A DNA stretch of 64,000 nucleotides. Source: Corythucha ciliata. Taxonomy: Eukaryota > Arthropoda > Insecta > Hemiptera > Tingidae. The position numbers were made by a program, and so were the translations under genes. Location of the stretch: assembly GCA_038030265.1 (NCBI GenBank), contig CM075941.1, positions 36,270,164 through 36,334,163 on the forward strand, written 5' to 3'. Shown piece by piece: positions 1 to 9,130 of the stretch (position 1 is the first letter of the stretch; every line of letters starts with the position of its first letter). The notes below the pieces were generated by a model that made no database searches, had not been told where the DNA came from, and saw nothing but the letters and a program-made list of their open reading frames with translations.

Positions 1-335
1 GATGTCGGTCCAGGGTTCACCGGGTTCTTGGCATCTTTTGAAAAAACAACAACTTTCGTAAACCAAATTCTGTTTGCCTTCAAAGTGGCGATCAAACTTT
101 CCGACGACAAGCTCGTAATCTTCCAATTCTTTCTCTGATAAATCAAATCAGTCGAGCAAATCTTTCGCTTCCGACCCATATGGTAAATGAACAGGTTTAT
201 TTGGTAGTTTTCCGGTTGACGATCTGAGCAAGAACCGAATTTATATCGTTCCCAAAGACGTTTCCAATGCCTCCAATCAGGGTTACGAAAATTAAGTTGC
301 TCTGGGGGCCTGATGCTTCTAACTGGCTCCCGTGA
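1..335 (-). pseudogene. Ty3/Gypsy gag fragment, broken, runs off the left edge
   Basis: Reading the minus strand from about 335 towards 1 gives peptide pieces typical of Gypsy capsid: a PPEQLNF segment followed by a tryptophan-rich stretch (DWRHWKRLWERYKF), then INLFIYHMG, and in another frame KFDRHFEGKQNLVYES followed by CFFKRCQEPGEPW. In the family these correspond to the N-terminal gag region and the F-x-R-x-Q-x-x-GE capsid motif. At least one frame change (near 180) and one in-frame stop separate the pieces, so this is a decayed copy. The rest of the element would lie outside the window to the left. Family assignment rests on motif order only. Confidence 0.55.
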
Positions 336-846
336 CCGGGTAGGTCGGTGACGGACATCTAAGAGAACTGTCTCGTCCTCGGTATCTAGCACACGAATCT
401 AATGAGAACACTTTATTCAAGTAAATGTATTGTCATGTGGTATCAATAGCCACCTAACAAGCGCCAAGGGACGCAAACCAGCCGTCAGCTCCAAGACTCG
501 GCGGACGGCTCAACGATACGACAGCAAAGAGATCTGCCAACAGCGTGAAGGTACGCTAACAGACCGCCAGCCGCGAACCGGAAGCACTCCCAACAAAGAA
601 AACAATTATTAATTCATTTTTTTCTAACGTGTCCGACAATTAATTGAATAATTGAGCATAGATGACCCTATCTACGGACATTTAAGGGATTACTCCCCTC
701 CTCGCCGCACCACCCTAGTTACAACTGTAAATTCGAGGGAGTGGGGAGGCTGAAAATAAAGAAATTAATCTTTAAATTAAATACTTACTTTTAGTTATTG
801 GGTGAAATAAATGGTGTTCTCGTCGCTTTACTTTTTTAGTTTTTTT

Positions 847-1020
847 TATATTTCGGACCCGGCTTCGGCTATTCATCCATTTTCAACCTCTCCGATACGT
901 TGAGAATCAAATTAATAAAATGTGTTTCTTACCGGTATGAACGAATAATCTACGGTGTGATTCTTAAGGTATCGGAGAGGTTGAAAATGGCTGAATAGCC
1001 GAAACCGGTTCCGAAATACC
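847..1020. repeat. Inner palindrome, ~61-bp arms
   Basis: Arm 849-910 (TATTTCGG, GGCTATTCA, TTTTCAACCTCTCCGATA) is repeated in reverse complement at 958-1018 with about five mismatches and a ~47-bp loop. It sits between the arms of the larger inverted repeat, so it may be a separate MITE nested in the first. Confidence 0.8.
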
Positions 1021-1113
1021 CAATAATTGAGTACCTCGTTGCACCTACGGCCTAACAACTATCGACATGATACTTAATTTTCTTTACTTGTTTTGAGTTC
1101 CGAGAAAAAATTG

Positions 1114-1187
1114 CTTCCGAGGTGGGCTTCGAACCCACGACCTCCTAGTTTCGCGCCAGGTGCTCTTCCATCTGAGCTATCCCGGGA
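1114..1187 (-). tRNA. tRNA-like sequence (probably tRNA-derived repeat, anticodon position CGA)
   Basis: On the minus strand a 74-nt cloverleaf can be drawn: acceptor TCCCGGG/CTCGGAA with one mismatch, D arm GCTC/GAGC, anticodon stem CCTGG/CTAGG, T arm GTGGG-TTCGAAG-CCCAC with a good B box. Position 33 is G instead of the near-universal T, and the anticodon position would read CGA, but there is no long variable arm as tRNA-Ser would need. It lies inside an inverted-repeat element. I infer a tRNA-derived sequence or pseudogene rather than a host tRNA gene. Confidence 0.5.
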
Positions 1188-1674
1188 GTCCACGCAAAGA
1201 GCGAATCCAGCCAGGAGAAATCCCCTCTCGGAACTCAAACTGCACCTATTGGGTCAGTGCATTTCATACGTCATTTTTTCCTGATGTGTCCGACTCAAAC
1301 AAGTACTCACAACTCAAACCAAGTAAAGACAATTAAGTATTTAATTTAATGATTAATTTCTTTATTTTCAGCCTCCCCACTCCCTCGAATTCACAATTGT
1401 GACTAGGGTGGTGAGCTGTGAGGAGGGGAGTAATCCCTTAGATGTCCGTAGATAGGGTCATCTAAGCACAATTAACTATTAATTTTTCTTAACTAATAGT
1501 ATAGCAGTCGTATTGTACTGATAATATATTGGAGCGTGTTACCCAACGCTTACAACAGGTGGTGACCGTTTTCTTTACTTCCTTCTTTAACCCTCATCTT
1601 CGGATCGTCCGAACGACCCCCAAATGCCACACCGCGTCATTACATTTCATGCAATTGGCAATGATAAAAACAAT

Positions 1675-2420
1675 ATTCCGGGTTTTGCTCTAACCCAACC
1701 CATCAGGCAAGATCAGGGAATTTCCTCACTCGAAAAGCCAATTTCAGGAGATTTCGCTCGAACTGTAACGCCCTAAAAAGGGCGTTATGTTAAGCGATGG
1801 AGAAAAGGAGCTCGGTCCGGAAAATTATTCACCGCTCGGTGAATGAACCCGGCGAGCTCAGGGACGAGCGGGCGAGAATGGCCCGATAGCGTCAACAAAT
1901 CCTTGAGGAAACTGCTTGTTATCCACAACACTTAGGGATTCACAAACATGTCCTCGGGGTTTTAGTATAAAACCCCAGGGGGGGTCAGAGTCGAGTGGAC
2001 AGCCAGAGTCGGGGGTCCACAGAATCAGGGACGCGCATCCGTGCATGGGGGGGGGGGCGAAGCCTCGCGACCAGCCCCGCGCCAGCTCGTGTACACGCTA
2101 CCGCAAGCCGTCGGGCCTGGGGAAAGGTGAGTCAGACTGTAAATAATAAATGTACATCACGGGGTAAAGGTACCTCTTTGTTACCCTTTGTCGACTTCCT
2201 GAACCCAGACCCATGCGGCGGTACAGAACCAATAGCGTGAGTTTGGGCTCTTTCAAAACCCAAATTGCACTGGTTTGACTGTCTCAAAACTAATTTCCAC
2301 TGTTTGACTCTCTCAAATCCAATTTCGTAGGGTTTGTTCTTACTACACCAAATCTCACTGATTTTGCTATCAGAAATACAAATGTAGCGGGTTTTGCTTC
2401 AATCATTACCAACAGCTAAC
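1675..2420. repeat. Degenerate ~30-bp minisatellite (GGTTTTGCTCTCAAAACCAA type)
   Basis: Both sides of the solo LTR show loosely repeating phrases such as GGGTTTTGCTCTAACCCAA, GGTTTGACTGTCTCAAAAC and TTTGACTCTCTCAAATCCAA at intervals of about 30 bp. The repeats are strongly diverged. The solo LTR at 1764-2225 inserted into this array. Confidence 0.45.
1764..2225 (+). mobile_element. Solo LTR of a Ty3/Gypsy-type element, 4-bp TSD GAAC
   Basis: The 462-bp segment begins TGTAACGCCCTAAAAAGGGC (itself a small palindrome) and ends GGCGGTACA, i.e. TG...CA. It is flanked by GAAC at 1760-1763 and again at 2226-2229, a 4-bp duplication as Ty3/Gypsy integrases make. Inside are a TATAAAA box (1966-1972) and an AATAAA signal (2145-2150) in the right order for an LTR on the plus strand. 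No internal coding region remains, so it is a product of LTR-LTR recombination. Open frames across it are not genes. Confidence 0.8.
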
Positions 2421-2459
2421 GTCGGCGGGTTGTCACGCTCATTTCCAAACTGCCCTTTG

Positions 2460-5400
2460 TGCCCTTTTTTCTTTGTTTTTTTTTTCCAAATTTATTTTTA
2501 ATAACTTCTACTACACTGTGCGATGAGGGAATAAAGAAAATAGAGGCTAGTTCTCCATTAAACTTAAGAATAATTATTTTATATAGCTTTTGTCATTTGC
2601 ATACAATTATGCAACGGGGCTGTTCAATCAATTTTTTCACACAAGGTAATAGAACTGACCTCATAAAACCATTACTCTCGCGTCACATTAAGTGTGAAAT
2701 AGCTCAACTTCACGTACTTCTCACGAGAGTTTTAAATTAATAAAATTACAGGTGACGCAGTTTGATATGAGTATAGTGCTGCACGTTTTGCGTTTGAATA
2801 AGACTTTTTCCTCAATAGTACTTTAATAATAAAACTTAATAATAATACTTCTTTCTTTTTCCAAACAAACGTGCTAGCGATGACTGGGAGATAATGATGC
2901 GCTTCTTGCACTTCCCGCCTCACCACCTACCTCAAAATTCGACTTTAAAGGTGCAATAAGCGATTGTTGCAAAACAGGTTTTTGGGGAAAACAAAAAATA
3001 TCCCACCACCCAATGACTATTAAAGCACGGAGAAAAGAGAAGTTATTTCTTATTCCTCAAGGCTTGCCAGTAGGAAGACAGAGGGATGAAACTTTCTCAC
3101 AATGAAAGACGTGTGCGCCCGTGAAAAGCGAAAAAGACGTAAAGCTTTTAAGCTGGTTAACGATGACAGCGCTCAAAGAATAATGCGATTTTCTATGGTG
3201 GAAATCTATGTATTTATCTCACAATGAAAGGATCCCAGACTAAAGCAGTAAAAGAGTTCGATTGTACCGATTGTATACCGATCCCCAGCATCGGTATATT
3301 ATAGAGTGAATTTTGTTTCTCTGATTTGACACAGTGATGGGGAGGGGGCTACAGTTTACAAGCCTATATGCTAACTTTTTTTTTCGGCATCGTGAACCGA
3401 GCTGGAAGTCACGAACATCATTCGCCTGTTGCCCCACAGTGTTTACATTGAGAGAACAAGAGATAATATTTTGCAGATGCTGGCATAAAATACATATTCA
3501 TGAAAGTTCACAAAAGCAATAAGAGCCAAGCATGCTCAGGGTTGTGGATCTGGGGGGAGTCGGGGTATAGATGCGATAACTCCTCTATTGCTATTGTCTG
3601 CGAATAAGTAATTAACCTGAACTTGCGCTACTATATAAATTTTCTACAATTCGTTTAATTGCTTCTCTTGGTTTCGTGGTATTTTCAAATGTTGAACCCC
3701 CCAGCTATTAATTAAATGAATTGGAATACTGGAAGATATAGCTATAGACCATTTAATATATATACATACTTGGGCTGTACGGTGCACGGAGGTGGTGGTC
3801 ACCTGGATTTAAAATTAATAGCCACGGAAAAGAAATGAAACCCTCCAAAATGCCTAAAAAAAACAATCGAATTTGAAGTTTGTAAGAAAGTATACCAATA
3901 CATTCTGCTTTGTCTCATAGTCAGTGTCAAATAAATCTTAGTTTCCTTTCCTCTGAGGTTGTCGTTATGGGAGCTTCCCTCCCTCGTGAGTACTAAATTT
4001 CAGCAGTTTGATTTATCGAGTAAAACAAAAACTGCGTAACTAATTCCATTGAGAGAAGAATTTGAAATGTAATCAGCAACAGTTCTCTTTCGTGTTAGCC
4101 ATTATTTTCCGCTGAATTCTTCGAAGGAAAGCAATGTTCCATGCTTCACAATTTTTTTTTTTTTTTTTTTTTTTTTTATCACCGCGGAAAGCGTGTTCAT
4201 CGGGTGAATAATTCTGCAGCAGTTATACAATGTGATCACCAGCCGATTTTCCGATATATTTTCCGCTCTCTTTGTTCTATCAGCGTTGCTCCTTTTTCAA
4301 CGCCCTCCGCCTTCTTCCCCGTTATGGAATCCCCCTCTTTCTCGTGAATTGTATCATCAAATAATTATAAGTACCCTTTCGAAAAAAGAGAAGAAGAGGA
4401 TGAATGGGAAATAGAGATCAAAGTTAATCAAAATTTATTGCATTTTGCTGGTGGTAATAAATCGAAGGTGCCTAACTCAATAAAAAAGCGTGGGGGTAAG
4501 GATGGAAGAAGTTATGATGGTTAGAGAGAAAGAGTTTTTTGTCCGTACCTATATGAAAGACAGACATAGAGGAGCAATATAGTTGCATATAACATCTACT
4601 TATTAGGCTCGGCGTCTCTCCAATATCTCTTAAATACATATTTAACAGGGCAAAATGTTTCCGGATAACTATTCACTCGTACAATAAAACTTTTAACACC
4701 GAATTTTTGTCTATTCATCCGAGACAAAAATTTGACGTGTTTCGAGTCTCCAACTATAACGTTTACTCAATTAATATTGAAACGTAATTTCAAGATCGTT
4801 AAGCAAGAGCTGTGTACTTCACTGAAACATAAGAGGCTCGAGGCTAAAGCCATTTGAATCTTGGCGACAATGGGCGAGAAAATGTCTAGAGCGTCAAAGG
4901 CAAATCTGAAACACCCTTGGGTTATTGTAAGCCAAGCCGAGAAATCGCACCGTTCCCTCCCTTTTCACAAATGAAGCGGCACCTAGGGAGAAAGATGGGG
5001 ACATTAAGCTTTGTTCCACCATGTTCGGGTAAGTGATGACCAGAAGTTATTCATTAGAATCAGGTTTCCAGAAAACACCATTTTGGAACAAACACCGCGT
5101 CCTGTATGACTTGAGAGGAATCTGATCATTTTACAGTCATTTTCAACAACTCTATAAATAGTTTATCACATCAAAACCTCTGACGTGATACCTTAAAGCA
5201 TAACTTTATTCCCAATTCGAGGTCTAGATGTGCGAACTTTTCTCAGTTTAGGCTTTTACTGTGATTTTCAGTTTCTTCTTGTTTGCACTTCAAGTATTGC
5301 TAACTTTTTACTCAATTCCAGCTTAATACGTTCATTAAGAAGAAAGAAGAGCATGAATAATCTGTAATTTACATTGCCTCAAACTTGGCGAGCACTGGAT

Positions 5401-5540
5401 GAGATGTCTTGGCAGCTTCGTGGAACGAATTAAAACCCTCCTCGCCTCCTCTTCCTGGGATTCAAACTTTATCGAAAGATCAACAAGACCAATTGTCTAC
5501 CGTCCTTATAGTCATTTCCGTTCCGGGTACGAGTCCTGTT
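2460..5540. other. No recognisable feature
   Basis: About 3 kb of AT-rich sequence without a coding region, RNA or repeat that I can support. The only landmark is a 26-T run at 4152-4177. Confidence 0.5.
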
Positions 5541-5559
5541 TAGGCTAAGTAACTATCAC

Positions 5560-6701
5560 TCATCAGAACCAACTGGTGAACGAGACCCCAACTAAACAAA
5601 AAATGTACCGCGCCTAAAATCGAAGAAGAAGTAGGCCACATTCTAGAGCAAGGTATCATTATGAAGTCGGACTCACCTTGGAGTAATACAATAATAACGG
5701 TCCAAAACCTGATGGGTGTTACCCAAGTAGCACAGTAATATTTTACCAAAATTTATTCAATATTGTTACGTTGTAACAATATTGGTAATGTAAATTACAT
5801 ATTGAAAAAATGTTTTTTTGTTGTTGAAATCTTAATGTTTCGACACAAATATTTTTCCAATGTTCAATTTATATTTATAATATAACATTTTTTCACCACT
5901 TCACGATAATCATTTATCCAATATTTTTTGGTTATGGTAATTCCAACATCAGTTTTACATTGTTTTTACAACATGAAATTCATATTGGTCGAGTAATGCT
6001 TAGAATTGAGTAGACGAACGAGCATTTTTAAAATGTTGCATTCCAATTTAGCACAAAATATTCGGTTTAAAACCAATTCCAAAACCAGCTGGTTATAAAA
6101 TCAACGATGTCTCGTGAAGACGAGAATCTTTAGGTCTTTAACCGTTATGGGAAATTAAATTAGGTGTTTTTTTTTTTTTTGTGATTGTTCAGTGCACTTT
6201 ACTGAATTATTCTGTTAACCTTTTATTGGTGCTTTTCAGGTGGCAAGTGGGAGAAGTAGGGCCTGTCTCTCTTTTTCTTTTTTTTTTTGTAACTTCGCTT
6301 TGAAGAGAACCCATGGCAACTCTGATCCGAACATGTTTCAAACACCTTGCTGCATCACACCCTATAATTGCCTCCTAAATATTTATTTCACGTGTTTGAA
6401 CCAACATTTTTGATATACTAATCCAATATATCTATTGAATATAGTGCCCCAAAATTTTTTTTGTGGACTTTTCTTGGCATATTTCATCAGTGTTTATGGC
6501 GCAATATTTTCTATACATGAGGAATTAATCTTGAAAAACATTATTAATGTTCATTAAAATAATGTTATTTAAATGGTACATTCAACATTTTTTTAATATT
6601 CTAGAAAAACGTTTAAGAAATATTATTTCACTGAATTTTGCTACTTGGGTATCAAATGGACCTGATGTGTTTGGACTTCCGTAAGGTGAATCAGGTAGGT
6701 A
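5560..6701 (+). pseudogene. Ty3/Gypsy reverse transcriptase fragment, split by a TIR element
   Basis: Positions 5581-5719 read in one frame as the start of a Gypsy-class RT domain: PKIEEEVGHILEQGIIMKSD, then SPWSN and V-Q-x-x-DG. The domain resumes at 6652 with CLDFRKVNQ, the next conserved block, and then becomes unreadable. The 928 bp between the two parts is a TIR element flanked by TA. Upstream of 5581 the frame is shifted by one base near the YR motif. Only part of the finger/palm region is left; no LTRs are seen. The two blocks belong to one domain because removing the insert with one TA brings them into frame. Confidence 0.75.
5722..6649. mobile_element. Nonautonomous DNA element, TIR CCCAAGTAGCA, TA target duplication
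   Basis: The element starts CCCAAGTAGCACAG and ends in the reverse complement (TGCTACTTGGG would be the end; observed GCTACTTGGG), flanked by TA at 5720-5721 and 6650-6651. The terminal region carries short palindromes such as CAATATTG and GTTACGTTGTAAC. It has no coding region. It interrupts a Gypsy RT fragment exactly, which confirms the boundaries. The same TIR sequence is seen at 41457-44322. TA duplications are typical of Tc1/mariner-like and some other superfamilies; the superfamily is not proven. Confidence 0.85.
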
Positions 6702-6820
6702 TTGACGCACATGAGGTAACTCCTTGACCACCTGGAAATGTCAAGGTTCTTTCTAATATCAAGCTTCTACCTACCAGGACAATATACCTGCACGTACTTC
6801 CTGAGGAGAAAAGTCGGAGC

Positions 6821-7415
6821 GTGACTGGTTTTAGACTTCTTGGTACAAAAAGATACATGACCACTGGAAAACTCTCTGCGGAACAGTTCAGTGAACATTT
6901 TTCTGCATCATCCACACTGACAACGACTCCTATGGATTTGCCGCTTCTGGCCTCATCTACCGCTGATAAACCTCTCTCTGCTGCTGTGCAGCGAGTTACG
7001 CAGGAAGAGATGCAGAGATACTTTAATAAAATCAAGCCTTCTGACACTCGAGACTGTTATGAGCTGTTCACTAATCTTTTCAAGGATATTGAACCATTTC
7101 TACTGGATCCTCTTTGCTTTCTTGTGAATGCCTGTCTTTCATCTGGAAATTTTCCTGACACGTTGAAAATAGCAAAGGTGGTACCGGTACGTAAAAAAAA
7201 GGCAAGCTCGAGGATCTCGGAAATTATAGGCCTCTCTCGACTTTACCAGTCGTGTCCCAGCTGGTTGAGAACTTTGCTAACAGACAAATAAAAGAGTTTT
7301 TTGAAACCAATGAACTATTTTCGCCGGACCAATTCGGGTACCGTGCTGGGAAGTCGACTTCAGAGGATATAACTGCTCTTACTTCCAAAATTGCTCAAAC
7401 CTTTGAAGCAAGATG
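6821..7415 (+). pseudogene. Non-LTR retrotransposon RT fragment (N-terminal part)
   Basis: The frame 6821-7200 ends in CFLVNACLSSGNFPDTLKIA followed by KVVPV, the characteristic LINE RT segment (LVN-S-L-x-G-x-FP-D-x-LK-x-AKV-x-P-x-x-K). A one-base shift at the A run near 7190-7200 moves the frame, after which NYRPLSTLPVVSQLVEN and DQFGYRAGKST follow to about 7415. These are RT finger and palm blocks. The catalytic YADD box and everything after it are missing. Clade cannot be fixed; it is not obviously the same LINE as at 9.1 kb. Confidence 0.8.
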
Positions 7416-7419
7416 AATT

Positions 7420-8180
7420 GCCATCGGAGATTTTCACTGCTAACGTCAGCTGTCGGGGGTCTTCATGGTGGGGGGGGGGGATTCATCTTTCTGGGATTCC
7501 CGTCATCTTGCGAGGTTTTTCCGCCAGGTTGAAGAATTGTATAGTTCCCCTCTAATACTTGTAGAATCCATTCTCTTGTTACTTGCTTGGCACCACAAGA
7601 ATTGGAGGAAACGGCAGAGGGGGAGGGACGATAGCCGCATGGGGACGTAAAATTTTAAATTAGTTGCGGGACGGCGAAAAGTAAGGCATGGCTCATTGAA
7701 AGGAGTGAAAGATCCGTCCTGTCACGTCCGATGACCCGAGATATCACTTTCAACTACATAACTTGGGTAAAAATCCATCAGGAGGATATTTTTAGGTACC
7801 CTCAGTGGATGGTGAGAGATGGCTCTTCTACTTCCGCTGTGTGATTACCGATTCCCTGGAAAACAACACAGCCCACGACAGACTGGCGTCGTATAGTTTT
7901 ACCTGACAATATGCGTTCGGCATCGTTGTAAGCGTGCCATGATGTCGCAGAAGCGGTGCATCAAGGACGATATAAGATCCTGCATCGAGTAGCCCCACTA
8001 TACATATAACTGGCCAGGTATGGCTCACGAAGTTCATTTTCACGTCCAATAATCCACTGATTTTCAGTCGAAGAAAGTCGAAAATCGTTTTTCGTCGTGA
8101 GGGACGATGAAACCCAAACTTTTCTCACTTTTCTTGTGCCCTATTGACAAGATAAGTCTGTCGGGCAATCCAGACTCTGT
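7420..8180. other. No recognisable feature
   Basis: Between two LINE fragments. Short open frames on both strands show no known motif. A run of G (7470-7479) is the only landmark. Confidence 0.4.
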
Positions 8181-8186
8181 AGGGTT

Positions 8187-8480
8187 GGGGTTTGCAGAAG
8201 GAGCTGGAGCTAACCCAGAGAAAGCCAAGCTATGTAATCTCGGATGGCATCCTATAAAAGATTGATGGAAAAGATGTTGAAGCGGTTGCGGAACTCTTAG
8301 TATCTCGGGGTGACACTGAGCTCCAAGCTGACCTAGAGGAAGCACTTGGAGAATTCGTGTGTAAGAATTAAGGCAGTAAGGACATGTCACCAGTGCAGGA
8401 GGGTGGTGGGAAAGCATTGGCGGACCTACTCCTATATCTGGGCCCGGGGCGGAAATCTCCAAGAGGCCCCTATGTTGTTT
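8187..8480 (+). pseudogene. Non-LTR retrotransposon RT C-terminal fragment with stops
   Basis: The plus strand reads YLGVTLSSKLT then, after an in-frame stop, RKHLENSCVRIKAVRTCHQC and RRVVGKHWRTYSYI. This is the RT thumb region of I/R1/Jockey-group LINEs (YLGV-x-L-D-x-KLTW, later C-RR-x-x-GK-x-W). Several in-frame stops make it a decayed fragment. An open frame on the opposite strand over the same bases is a shadow. Confidence 0.6.
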
Positions 8481-8484
8481 TTTC

Positions 8485-8583
8485 TCCACTTTAGCAGTAA
8501 ATTAGCGATTTTTTAAATTTTAGCAGAGAATTAGCACTGTTCTCATTTTGAGCTGAAAATTGGCGCTTTTTTTTTTTTTTTAG
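8485..8583 (+). repeat. ~30-bp degenerate minisatellite, block 1
   Basis: Three to four units of the type CTCAATTTTAGC..GAATTAGC..TTTTT, ending in a T run. The same repeat resumes at about 10180, after the inserted tRNA-repeat and LINE. Confidence 0.6.
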
Positions 8584-8644
8584 AAACAATGGACCTGGGT
8601 GGGGTTCGGCTTAGCTTATCCCTCAGAGTACGACTCCCAAAGGC

Positions 8645-8719
8645 GTCTCCGTGGCGCAATTTGCAGCGTGCTGGACTGGTAAGCCAGAGGTTGCGGGTTC
8701 AAATCCCACCGGGGAGCCA
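8645..8719 (+). tRNA. tRNA-like sequence, unit 1 (Thr-GGT-like anticodon loop, damaged)
   Basis: A 75-nt tRNA fold with A box TGGCGCAATTTGC, anticodon loop CTGGTAA (anticodon GGT) and B box GGTTCAAATCC, ending in an encoded CCA. Compared with the second copy it has changes in the anticodon stem (CTGGA/GCCAG) and T stem, which weaken pairing. Part of the 323-bp repeat, so probably a tRNA-derived repeat. Confidence 0.5.
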
Positions 8720-8967
8720 TTTTTTCTCGAAACTCGAATCGTGTTGGGCTATGTCCTTCCATCGTCGTCCGGATAACATCAGTTCAATTAATTTATTAAT
8801 TAAAAATACCGGCGACAGAAATATTCATTATATCCATCCAACAACATCTAGATAAGATAAAATTCGGCGTGGTTTGACGATCAGGAGAAACGCCTACAGT
8901 TTCGAGAAACAATGGACCTGGGTGGGCTTCGGCTTAGCTTATCCCTCAGAGTACGACTCCCAAAGGC

Positions 8968-9042
8968 GTCTCCGTGGCGCAATTGGCAGCGTGCTGGACT
9001 GGTAATCCAGAGGTTGCGGGTTCAAATCCCGCCGGGGAGCCA
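8968..9042 (+). tRNA. tRNA-like sequence, unit 2 (anticodon GGT, Thr-like)
   Basis: Well-formed arms: D stem GCGC/GCGT, anticodon stem CTGGA/TCCAG with loop CTGGTAA, T stem GCGGG/CCCGC. The acceptor GTCTCCG pairs with CGGGGAG except at position 1, and CCA follows directly with no separate discriminator base, so one base of the 3' end is missing or the acceptor is abnormal. A and B boxes match the pol III consensus. Its presence in a dispersed tandem repeat suggests a tRNA-derived repeat family rather than a host tRNA-Thr gene. Confidence 0.55.
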
Positions 9043-9130
9043 TTTTTTCTCGAAACTCGAATCGTGTTGGGCTATGCCCTTCCATCGTCGTCCGGATAAC
9101 ATCAGTTCAATCAATTTATTAAGTAATAAT

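Larger units (their letters stand above)
653..1475. repeat. Inverted-repeat element with ~150-bp arms
   Basis: Bases about 653-800 are matched in reverse complement by about 1318-1475, including the blocks around GACCCTATCTACGGACAT and GGGAGTGGGGAGGCTGAAAA. Between the arms lie a second, inner palindrome (847-1020) and a tRNA-like sequence on the minus strand (1114-1187). This nested foldback layout is that of a nonautonomous DNA element or foldback repeat. I could not fix the terminal bases or a target duplication. Confidence 0.75.
8588..9130 (+). repeat. Tandem 323-bp unit carrying a tRNA-like sequence
   Basis: The sequence beginning ATGGACCTGGGTGGG at 8589 is repeated almost exactly at 8912, a period of 323 bp. 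Each unit holds TTAGCTTATCCCTCAGAGTA, then a tRNA-like sequence, then TTTTTTCTCGAAACTCGAAT and CCATCGTCGTCCGGATAA. Unit 2 is cut short near 9130, where the LINE begins. The same unit, with the same ~324-bp period, occurs on the minus strand at 58.5-58.9 kb. Confidence 0.85.

Noticed and set aside
1858..2240. Overlapping open frames on both strands at 1.9-2.2 kb
   Set aside because: They fall inside the GC-rich solo LTR and have no conserved motif.
8064..8489. 141-codon minus-strand frame
   Set aside because: It is the shadow of the LINE RT fragment on the plus strand, which has recognisable motifs.
8912..9130. Open frame that continues the LINE RT upstream through the tRNA-like repeat
   Set aside because: The same peptide is read from unit 1, where it covers a tRNA-like sequence; it is a fusion by chance of frame, not an RT N-terminus.
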